A stretch of DNA of 6,426 nt. It comes from QHXW01 sp041486185. Its GTDB lineage: Bacteria > Acidobacteriota > Terriglobia > Bryobacterales > Bryobacteraceae. The stretch is from contig JBGPKX010000328.1 in the NCBI GenBank assembly GCA_041486185.1, positions 1 through 6,426 on the forward strand, written 5' to 3'. Below, one piece after another: positions 1 to 5,988 of this stretch (position 1 is its first letter; each line of letters starts with the position of its first letter). A model generated the notes under the pieces. That model searched no databases and was not told the DNA's origin. It saw only the letters and a program-made list of their open reading frames with translations. The translations under genes were made by a program, and so were the position numbers.

Positions 1-285
1 CTCTCGGGTTCCACCGTGCAGGCGGCCGCCCTGCTCAACAGCGAGTTCGTCAGAGACGGCGTCAAAATCAAGGAAAATGGGCGGCTTTCGAAGCTGCTCA
101 ACCATAACCCGCCGCTCAGTAACCCGGAGATTGTGGAAGAGATGTTTCTGGCGTTTCTTGCGCGTCCGCCGCGCGCACCGGAAGCCGCCATTGCTATCAA
201 GGCGCTCGAAGAGAGGCATAATCAAGGTCTTGAGGATCTCGCCTGGAGCCTGATCAACAAGACCGAGTTTCTATACGACTACTGA
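1..285 (+). CDS. DUF1549/DUF1553 (PSD1) domain protein, C-terminal fragment
   Basis: The reading frame is open from base 1 and ends at the TGA at 283-285, giving 94 visible residues; the true start lies upstream of the window. A GTG at 16 is an internal Val, not a start. The visible pattern is typical of the C-terminus of DUF1553 (PSD1) proteins: an 'LLNSEFV' segment near the start, then 'GRLSKLL', then 'IVEEMFLAFLARPPRAPE', and a closing 'DLAWSLINKTEFLYDY' (family form: AL-x-N-x-x-EF). These proteins normally carry DUF1549 further N-terminal, sometimes with a cytochrome-like domain, and are exported. Their biochemical role is unknown. The family is usually encoded directly before a DUF1501 gene, as here, where only one base separates this stop from the next ATG. 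Domain assignment is from recalled family patterns; upstream domains cannot be seen. Confidence 0.85.
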   Translation, partial: LSGSTVQAAALLNSEFVRDGVKIKENGRLSKLLNHNPPLSNPEIVEEMFLAFLARPPRAPEAAIAIKALEERHNQGLEDLAWSLINKTEFLYDY

Positions 286-286
286 T

Positions 287-1663
287 ATGATCCGAGACAT
301 GCCCGACATCCCCACTTTGACTCGCCGCCATTTCTTCCGCGCCGGCTCGGCCACGGTTTCGGGCTTCTGGCTGCTGCCGATGCTGCGGCCCTTCAACGTG
401 ACGGCCAAAGAGAATGTGACGCTGCGCGGCGGGGCGGAGTACTGCATTTTTCTGTTCCTGAACGGCGGAATGAGCCAGCTCGACTCGTTCGATATCAAGG
501 AAGGCAAATGGACGCCGCCGGATTTCGACGTGCGCACGGTCAAGCCCGGCATCCGGATGCCGTACAGCCTGTTCCCGAAGCTCTGCGGACAACTCGATCA
601 CCTGGTGGTCGCGCGCTCGGTGGAGGCGTGGGAGAGCGCGCATTCACGCGCGCAGTACTACATGCAGGTCGGGCATCCCTTCAGCCCCGCGCGGCGCAAC
701 GAAATGCCGGCGCTGGGAGCGGTGATTGCCTCGGAGTTTGCGTCCCGCCGCAAGGCATCCGATTTTCTGCCGCCCTTCGTGGCCATGAACTTTGCCGGCA
801 CCTCCGCCGGCCTGGTGCGGCAGGGCTGCCTGCCATACGCCTACGGACCATTGCCTATCGAGATGAAACAGGGCACGGAGTTCGTGATCGATCCCAACGA
901 GAAAGCCATCTTCGACCGGCGCTGGCAACTGCGGGAAGCGCTCGAAGGCGCCGTGCCCGATTCGGCGCCGTCGCAGGAGTTCACCAGTTTCTATCAGAGC
1001 GCGCTCAGCATGATGACCGCGCCCAGCCTGGCTGAGGCGTTCACCGTTCCCGAGGCGGATCGCGCGCGCTACGGAAGTTCCACACTCGGCGATTCCTGTG
1101 TTCTGGCGCGCAACCTGGTGCGGGCCGATGCCGGCACGCGTTTTATCTCGATCTCGCATAACGGCTGGGATCTCCACGCCGATATGTACGATTCCAAGAA
1201 CAAGCGCAACCACTACGGGCTGTCGCGGGAGCTGGATAATGCGTTTTCGGCGCTGCTTGGCGATCTGGCCACAACCCGGGCAAAAGACGGCAGGACGCTC
1301 CTCGAGAAGACCTTCATCGTGTGCATGGGCGAGTTCGGCCGCACCGGTGGCGACCTCACGGTCAACAAAGGCCGCGACCATAATCGCTCCGCATTTTCCG
1401 CGATGTTCGCCGGGGCCGGAGTCAAGGGCGGCCGCGTGTTTGGTGTAACCGATGCCAACGGCGTCAAGGTGCTCCAGCCGGAGTGGGAGGAGAAGCGCTC
1501 CATTTATCCCGAAGACGTCATCGTCACCATGTACTCGCTGCTGGGAATCGACTGGACCAAGAAGATCACCAATACGCCTTCGGGTCGCGCGTTCGAGTAC
1601 ATCGAGCAGCAGTCCGGCACGGATTTCGTACGGTTCCGCGAGATATCCAATTTGTTTGCTTGA
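287..1663 (+). CDS. DUF1501 domain protein, Tat-exported
   Basis: A 458-residue protein of the DUF1501 family, which belongs to the alkaline phosphatase/sulfatase-like fold group; no substrate is established. The N-terminus has a twin-arginine motif, T12-R13-R14-H15-F16-F17, followed by a hydrophobic stretch at about 20-33, so export of the folded protein by Tat is expected. Family landmarks in order are 'FLFLNGGMSQLDSFD' (55-69), 'HNGWDLHADMYD' (291-302, form WDxH), 'GEFGRT' (348-353), 'GRDHN' (362-366) and 'YSLLGIDW' (416-423). The Asp, His and Glu residues in these motifs are candidate metal ligands by analogy with the superfamily. Length is normal for the family. The ATG lies one base after the upstream TGA (TGA-T-ATG) with no clear Shine-Dalgarno sequence, which suggests translation by reinitiation. 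An in-frame ATG at 299 is an alternative start and would keep the Tat motif. Confidence 0.9.
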   Translation: MIRDMPDIPTLTRRHFFRAGSATVSGFWLLPMLRPFNVTAKENVTLRGGAEYCIFLFLNGGMSQLDSFDIKEGKWTPPDFDVRTVKPGIRMPYSLFPKLCGQLDHLVVARSVEAWESAHSRAQYYMQVGHPFSPARRNEMPALGAVIASEFASRRKASDFLPPFVAMNFAGTSAGLVRQGCLPYAYGPLPIEMKQGTEFVIDPNEKAIFDRRWQLREALEGAVPDSAPSQEFTSFYQSALSMMTAPSLAEAFTVPEADRARYGSSTLGDSCVLARNLVRADAGTRFISISHNGWDLHADMYDSKNKRNHYGLSRELDNAFSALLGDLATTRAKDGRTLLEKTFIVCMGEFGRTGGDLTVNKGRDHNRSAFSAMFAGAGVKGGRVFGVTDANGVKVLQPEWEEKRSIYPEDVIVTMYSLLGIDWTKKITNTPSGRAFEYIEQQSGTDFVRFREISNLFA

Positions 1664-1719
1664 GAAGGATTGGGCGCGTTTGTCGAGTACCGCGGAGTCC
1701 TGCGTCTCGAAACGCCGTT

Positions 1720-1725
1720 GAGGAG
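1720..1725 (+). promoter_or_regulatory. Ribosome binding site that sets the hydrolase start
   Basis: GAGGAG is followed by a 4-base spacer (AATT) and the ATG at 1730. It is the clearest Shine-Dalgarno match at any start in the window. It decides in favour of 1730 over the in-frame ATG at 1670, which has no comparable site and would place 20 charged residues ahead of the signal peptide. Confidence 0.75.
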
Positions 1726-1729
1726 AATT

Positions 1730-3556
1730 ATGCGAATCACAAACTGTGCGGTATGGGCCGGCATCGTGGCCGCGACGGCGATTTCGTCGCTGGCTTGGGT
1801 AGATGCGAGCGCACCACGTTATTCCTGGCCAGAATCCAAATACAAGGTTCGGCTTGAAGAGAGCGTCAAGATTCCGATGCGCGATGGAGTCAAGCTATCG
1901 ACCGACCTGTACTTTGCAGTCGATGCCGGCGGCAAGCTGCCGGTGATCCTGATTCGCACGCCTTATAACAAGGCGCCCTACCACGACCCGAAGAGCGTCG
2001 CGCACCATTTCGCCGGCCAGGGCTATATCGTGGCCGTCCAGGACACGCGCGGCCGGTACACCTCGGAAGGAGACTACACGGCTTTCGCCGGCGACGTCAC
2101 CGATGGCTACGACACCACCGACTGGCTGTCCAAGCAATCCTGGTCGACCGGCAAGATAGGAACCTACGGCTGCTCCTATGTCGGCGATGTGCAGATCCTG
2201 CAAGCGCAACTGCGCCATCCCAATCTGACGGCCATGATCCCGCAAGCCGCGGGAAGCTCGATTGGCGCCGCTGGCAATCGGTACTACTATTTCGGCGCCC
2301 GGAAAGCCGGCAACATGGACTTCGCCAGCGGTCTCGGCTGGTTCTCAAATGAGGGCAACAAGGACCGCAGCAAACCGGCGCCGCGCATCCCCGATAGCAA
2401 GCTGCGGCAGGTGTGGGGCACGCTCCCGCTTGTCGGCATGGTGGCGCGCGCGGGCGGCGCGCCCAGCGATTGGGACGACATGGTATCGCGTGAGCTGACC
2501 GATCCCTGGTGGGATCAGTTCGGATACCTGAAAGGTAAAGAGCGGTTCAACGTGCCCGCGCTGCACATCGGCTCCTGGTACGACTTCGGCGTGGCCGAGG
2601 TCTTGCTCGAATTCAACATGCTGCGCACCAACGCCGAGAGCGCTCTGGCGCGGGACAATCAGTTTGCCGTGATCTCGCCCACCAACCACTGCCAGTCGGA
2701 GACCGGGACCACGGAACACACGGTGGTGGGCGGCCGCCCGCTGGGCGATGCGCGTTTCGAATACTATGCGCTTTATCTCAAATGGTTCGACCACTGGCTC
2801 AAGGGCGTCGACAACGGCGTGACAAAGATGCCCAGGGTGATGCTGTACGTGATGGGCAAAAATGCATGGCGCGGCGAGCAGGAGTGGCCGCTCACGCGGA
2901 CCAAGTACACGCGATACTACTTGCACAGCGACGGCCACGCCAATAGCCGTTCCGGGACAGGCGCTTTGAACGCTGCGGCGCCGCAGCAGGAGCCGCCTGA
3001 CCGCTATACTTACGATCCGGGCAAGCCCGTGCCCTCGCGCGGTGGACCGATCTGCTGCACCGGCGATCCTCACGCGGACGGAAGCTACGATCAGTCGGAG
3101 ATCGAAGCGCGCAACGATGTGCTCGTCTATACCACGCCGGCGCTCAAAGAAGGCATCGAAGTGACGGGCCCCATTCAGGCAATGCTCTACGTTTCGTCGT
3201 CGGCGAAAGACACCGACTTCACGGCGAAACTGGTGGATGTCTATCCGGATGGCACTGCATACAACGTCCAGGAAGGCGTTCTCCGCGCCAGATACCGGGA
3301 AGGCTTCAACAAGAAAGTGTGGATGAAATCCGGCGAGGTTTATGAGATTCCGGTGGATCTCGAAGCCACCAGCAACTACTTCGGACCCGGACACCGCATC
3401 CGCGTCGAGATCTCCAGCAGCAACTTCCCGCGCTTCGACCGCAATTTGAACACCGGCGGGAACAATTACGACGAGACCAAGTGGCTGGCGGCCGAGAACC
3501 AGATCCACCATTCCGGGTCGCACGCGTCTTACATTCTGCTGCCGGTAATTCCGTAG
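1730..3556 (+). CDS. CocE/NonD family secreted hydrolase (peptidase S15-like)
   Basis: A 608-residue alpha/beta hydrolase related to cocaine esterase, glutaryl-7-ACA acylase and X-Pro dipeptidyl-peptidase. The family cleaves ester or amide bonds with a Ser-Asp-His triad. Residues 1-26 form a Sec signal peptide: basic start, hydrophobic core at about 7-23, likely cleavage after V24-D25-A26. The catalytic domain runs from about 40 to 390. It has 'KIPMRDGVKLSTDLYF' (47-62), 'RTPYNK' (76-81; Tyr79 matches the oxyanion-hole Tyr of CocE), 'QDTRGRY' (104-110) and the nucleophile elbow G147-C-S149-Y-V-G152. Asp285 in 'GSWYDF' and His320 in 'SPTNH' complete the triad by analogy with CocE. A C-terminal jelly-roll (PepX_C type) spans about 425-606, with 'FGPGHRIRVEISSSNFPRFDRN' at its core (551-572). 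The substrate cannot be read from sequence. It lies 66 bp after the DUF1501 gene on the same strand and probably shares its transcript. Choosing the ATG at 1730 gives a clean signal peptide and a good ribosome binding site. Confidence 0.92.
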   Translation: MRITNCAVWAGIVAATAISSLAWVDASAPRYSWPESKYKVRLEESVKIPMRDGVKLSTDLYFAVDAGGKLPVILIRTPYNKAPYHDPKSVAHHFAGQGYIVAVQDTRGRYTSEGDYTAFAGDVTDGYDTTDWLSKQSWSTGKIGTYGCSYVGDVQILQAQLRHPNLTAMIPQAAGSSIGAAGNRYYYFGARKAGNMDFASGLGWFSNEGNKDRSKPAPRIPDSKLRQVWGTLPLVGMVARAGGAPSDWDDMVSRELTDPWWDQFGYLKGKERFNVPALHIGSWYDFGVAEVLLEFNMLRTNAESALARDNQFAVISPTNHCQSETGTTEHTVVGGRPLGDARFEYYALYLKWFDHWLKGVDNGVTKMPRVMLYVMGKNAWRGEQEWPLTRTKYTRYYLHSDGHANSRSGTGALNAAAPQQEPPDRYTYDPGKPVPSRGGPICCTGDPHADGSYDQSEIEARNDVLVYTTPALKEGIEVTGPIQAMLYVSSSAKDTDFTAKLVDVYPDGTAYNVQEGVLRARYREGFNKKVWMKSGEVYEIPVDLEATSNYFGPGHRIRVEISSSNFPRFDRNLNTGGNNYDETKWLAAENQIHHSGSHASYILLPVIP

Positions 3557-3643
3557 CGTTGATCCACGCGGCAGGCTGCGGATTATAGGTGTTCACTGAC
3601 AAAACCGAACTTTGTAGCGCAGGGCTACCACGCCGTTTGTGGG

Positions 3644-3685
3644 GACCTGCGGCCTTTTCTTCGGATGCGCCGAAAGCCGCAGGTC
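3644..3685. repeat. Strong hairpin inside the intergenic element
   Basis: The outer stem is GACCTGCGGC (3644-3653) paired perfectly with GCCGCAGGTC (3676-3685). A nested stem, TTCGG (3660-3664) with CCGAA (3670-3674), closes on the 5-base loop ATGCG. The two stems are separated by an asymmetric internal loop of six bases on one side and one on the other. Neither strand has a T-run after the stem, so it is not a canonical intrinsic terminator, although it could still act as an RNA-stabilising 3' structure for either converging transcript. Confidence 0.65.
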
Positions 3686-3695
3686 AGCAAAAGAA

Positions 3696-3772
3696 GTGAA
3701 TCTCTTGCGTGCGCCCTCACCAAGAGCTGGTGTGGCCCTGTGCTACAAATACTCGCTCGGCGTGAGATTCAC
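3696..3772. repeat. 9-bp inverted repeat reaching the propeller gene's stop codon
   Basis: GTGAATCTC (3696-3704) is the perfect reverse complement of GAGATTCAC (3764-3772). The right copy covers the stop codon of the minus-strand propeller gene (3769-3771). The left copy lies inside the 139-bp element, so this pair interlocks with the element's terminal repeats and both could not form at once in a simple fold. It may be a terminator-like structure or chance. Confidence 0.35.
3718..3732. repeat. Small hairpin inside the intergenic element
   Basis: CACCA (3718-3722) pairs with TGGTG (3728-3732) around the loop AGAGC, just inside the right terminal inverted repeat. Near the left end, CCAC (3628-3631) and GTGG (3639-3642) can form a roughly matching small hairpin, so each end of the element has a minor stem inside the terminal repeat. 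Confidence 0.4.
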
Positions 3773-5961
3773 CGCACCACTACCTTCTCCGCCGACTGAT
3801 TATCGAACTCGTCCGCAACGCGCACTGCGATCGTGTGCTCGCCGGAAGCGGCGTCCGTCAGCGCGAGATTGTAATCCAGCTCCTTCGAATCAGAGAGCTT
3901 GGTGACGGGATCGACCACCGTCCACTCCCCGCCATCCACCGAGTACTCGGCTTTGGTGATCACGCTGAGCGCGTCGGCGGCATGCCATTTTACTTCGATG
4001 CGATTGCCGTTGCGGCCACCGGTCAGGCCCGTGATGCGTGGCGGCGTGTTGTCGATTACGAAGACTTCGCTCTCCAGTTGTCCGGTGAGCGCGTCCTCGT
4101 TGGTGTTGCTGGGAAGGTCGGAAGCCCTCACCCGCAGGCGGTACTCGCCGTCCGGGAAGGCCGTGGAATCCCAGCTGATGTATTTCTCCTTGACCTTGTC
4201 TTTCAGCAGCTTCCACGCGGTTTCATTCACGCCGCGGACTTCAACGGTGTAGATCAGGCCGTCGCCATTCTCGTCGCTTGCCAGCCAGCGGGCGCCGATC
4301 GCGCCTTTGGAATACTGCATGGCCGGCGTCGAGGTCGATTCCAGCGTCAGCGCGCTCGCCGTATGATTGCGCTTGCCCATTGGCGGCAGACTCAAATTCT
4401 GAGGCGTGCTGATCGCCATGGCGGGCGCCGGGAATTTGTAATTCGGCGGCGTGACTTCGATCTCCTGAACGCGCGGCGCGACGTTGCGCGGGAGATAGGC
4501 AACTTCGACCGAATCGAGCTGCGGCGGGCGGCCCGATTTGTCCGTCCCATCCATAGAAAGTGTGGATCTCCACTGCAGGAAGCGCGCCGGTGGAGAAGTC
4601 AGGCGCGCGCCTTCTTCGGAAGTGATGGCGCCAGACCACGCGCTCCAGTTCTTCTGCGCGCGGTCGAGATTTCCGCTGCGGGTTTCGATTGAAATGCGCC
4701 CGCCGTTCGCCGCGCCTTTGAAAGCCAGCCGTCCCCACTGCGAGAACAGACCGGCATCGAAAACGTCGGATTCGATCGATCCCTCCCGCGCCAGGCCCGG
4801 ACCGATTTCGTAGACCTTGCCGACATTGCCCGTCGCCGCGTAAATCTTTCCATTCGGCCCGGGCACGAGCGCGGTCACTTGCGTGGGCGAGGCGTTGAGC
4901 AGAGCCGTGTAAAGCGCGTCGGAATCGACGCGGTACACGTAGCCCTTGTTGCCGCTGCCGACCAGCGGCCGGCCGCTGCCATCGAAGCCAATGCTGTAGA
5001 TGATGTCGTGGGTGTGGCTCCAGACTTTTTCGGGATAGCCGTCGGGGTGGATGCGGTAAAGGTCGGAGCCGCCGGAAATCGCCGCACCTCCAGCCGATCC
5101 GAGCGATGCCGGAGGAGCCGCCGGCACGTGCGGAGCGGTCACGTTGGCCGACTGAGCACTGGGCGCAGGCGGTGGTGGGGGTGGCGGCGCGGGCGCGGCC
5201 GGAGTGGACGCCTGCTTGGTTCCCACACCGGCGGCATAGATGGAGCCGTCCTTCGCCACAGCCACTGAAGTGATTTCACGCTTCCCCATTTCGTAGAGCA
5301 CAAAGCCATCGCCCGATGGGGAGACACGCAACACCAGCCCGTTCGGCTCGGTGCCCACAATCAGATTACTCTGGCCATCGAAAGCCATGGAGCGCACGTG
5401 TGTTTCTTCGCTCTTGAAGAACACGGACCCCTTGCCGTCAGGGGTGACGCGGTGGATTTCGCCCTCATCGCCCGTGGCGACAAACAGATCGCCCTTGCCG
5501 TCGAATGCCAGCGCCCAGATGTATTTGGTCTTGGGATCGTAGAAGACTTCGGACTTGCCGTCGCTCGAAACTTTGTAGACCTTGCCATCCGGCGCCGTGC
5601 CCACGAAAACACGATCTTTCTGATCGACCGCGATCGCATGAATCTCGATGGCCTGGAATTCGGCCAGAGTCTTTTTCTCGCCGCTGGGCGAAATGCGGAA
5701 AAGCTTGGCGCCCGGCCCGCCGCCGGTATACAGATTGCCCTTGGAATCGCACGCCAGCGTCCACAGGTAAGCGGAGGGAGAATCGTACAGCTCTTCAAAT
5801 CGCGGCGCGAGGGTCAGGCGTCCATCGCTGCGCAGAGACAAATTTTTGATGATGCCTTTTTCGAAATCTGAGTAATCGGTCTCGACCCACGAGTGCGTCT
5901 GGCCGGCCCACGCGCACACAACCAAGGTGATGGCGGCCAAACCGATGATTGATTTTTTCAT
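3769..5961 (-). CDS. Secreted seven-bladed beta-propeller protein with C-terminal Ig/Fn3-like domains
   Basis: A 730-residue exported protein of unknown function. Residues 1-19 form a Sec signal peptide (KK start, hydrophobic core, cleavage after A17-W18-A19). Seven NHL/SMP-30-like blades follow at about 63-100, 104-141, 146-183, 187-224, 228-313, 318-355 and 359-396. Each has a form like 'WALAFDGKGDLFVAT' followed by G-x-(I/L/V)-(H/Y/L)-R-(V/I)-x-P-(D/S)-G. Blade 5 is split by a Pro/Ala/Gly-rich insert at 250-298. Residues 397-490 resemble a beta-sandwich common in acidobacterial propeller proteins ('DVFDAGLFSQWGRL', 'FLQWRSTL', 'LDSVEVAYLPRNVAP'). Residues 553-640 ('DGEYRLRVRASD', 'VIDNTPP') and 641-730 ('GEHTIAVRVADEFDN') look like two Fn3/Ig-like domains. 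No catalytic motif is evident; a binding or scaffold role at the cell surface is inference. The start is the only one giving the signal peptide, though no strong Shine-Dalgarno is seen. It follows the S55-like gene by 27 bp and is probably in its operon. Confidence 0.85.
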   Translation of the reverse strand: MKKSIIGLAAITLVVCAWAGQTHSWVETDYSDFEKGIIKNLSLRSDGRLTLAPRFEELYDSPSAYLWTLACDSKGNLYTGGGPGAKLFRISPSGEKKTLAEFQAIEIHAIAVDQKDRVFVGTAPDGKVYKVSSDGKSEVFYDPKTKYIWALAFDGKGDLFVATGDEGEIHRVTPDGKGSVFFKSEETHVRSMAFDGQSNLIVGTEPNGLVLRVSPSGDGFVLYEMGKREITSVAVAKDGSIYAAGVGTKQASTPAAPAPPPPPPPAPSAQSANVTAPHVPAAPPASLGSAGGAAISGGSDLYRIHPDGYPEKVWSHTHDIIYSIGFDGSGRPLVGSGNKGYVYRVDSDALYTALLNASPTQVTALVPGPNGKIYAATGNVGKVYEIGPGLAREGSIESDVFDAGLFSQWGRLAFKGAANGGRISIETRSGNLDRAQKNWSAWSGAITSEEGARLTSPPARFLQWRSTLSMDGTDKSGRPPQLDSVEVAYLPRNVAPRVQEIEVTPPNYKFPAPAMAISTPQNLSLPPMGKRNHTASALTLESTSTPAMQYSKGAIGARWLASDENGDGLIYTVEVRGVNETAWKLLKDKVKEKYISWDSTAFPDGEYRLRVRASDLPSNTNEDALTGQLESEVFVIDNTPPRITGLTGGRNGNRIEVKWHAADALSVITKAEYSVDGGEWTVVDPVTKLSDSKELDYNLALTDAASGEHTIAVRVADEFDNQSAEKVVVR
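5068..5214 (-). other. Pro/Ala/Gly-rich insert within propeller blade 5
   Basis: This stretch encodes residues 250-298 of the propeller protein. It is composed mostly of Pro, Ala, Ser and Gly and includes seven consecutive prolines (P259-P265, at 5167-5187) and a later 'GSAGGAAISGG' segment. It separates the first half of blade 5 ('ITSVAVAKDGSIYAAGVG') from its second half ('SDLYRIHPDGYPEKVW'). The proline run would be expected to need elongation factor P for smooth translation. Confidence 0.8.
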
Positions 5962-5988
5962 GATGTAGTAGCGAGCTGCGTCTGATGA

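Larger units (their letters stand above)
3611..3749. repeat. 139-bp MITE-like element with 15-bp terminal inverted repeats
   Basis: The left end, TTTGTAGCGCAGGGC (3611-3625), is the reverse complement of the right end (3735-3749) at 14 of 15 positions; the one mismatch would be a G-U pair in RNA. Weaker complementarity continues inward, with a two-base offset, to about 3632 and 3727. The interior holds two further hairpins (3644-3685 and 3718-3732) and no credible gene. No obvious target-site duplication flanks the ends. The form fits a miniature inverted-repeat element or a palindromic intergenic repeat. Whether it is multicopy cannot be seen from one window. It fills most of the gap between two converging genes, so a role in ending transcription is an alternative explanation. 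Confidence 0.6.

Noticed and set aside
644..1381. 245-codon open frame on the minus strand opposite the DUF1501 gene
   Set aside because: It is antisense to a gene with strong family motifs, and its translation shows no domain pattern or signal peptide.
1670..1729. N-terminal extension of the hydrolase starting at the ATG at 1670
   Set aside because: It adds 20 residues ahead of a clean Sec signal peptide and has no good ribosome binding site, whereas GAGGAG sits correctly before the ATG at 1730.
1664..1729. Promoter or terminator between the DUF1501 and hydrolase genes
   Set aside because: No convincing -35/-10 pair is seen, and the only hairpin is a 4-bp stem (GCGT 1702-1705 with ACGC 1712-1715) without a T-run.
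2345..3523. 392-codon open frame on the minus strand opposite the hydrolase
   Set aside because: It lies wholly within a well-supported gene. Its His/Val/Arg-rich composition is typical of antisense frames in GC-rich genes, and it matches no family I recognise.
3557..3610. Possible terminator or small RNA just after the hydrolase stop
   Set aside because: There is no stable stem followed by a T-run and no conserved RNA pattern; nothing can be supported in this stretch.
3639..3905. Small plus-strand frame starting inside the convergent gap
   Set aside because: It begins within the hairpin element, runs into the antisense of the propeller gene, has no ribosome binding site, and has a composition unlike a real protein.
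3835..4692. 285-codon open frame on the plus strand opposite the propeller gene
   Set aside because: It is a shadow of the propeller gene, Arg/Val-rich with no recognisable motif.
5905..5961. Lipoprotein signal (Cys16) in the propeller protein
   Set aside because: The residue before Cys16 is Val rather than Gly, Ala or Ser, so the lipobox is not met; cleavage after A17-W18-A19 is a better reading.
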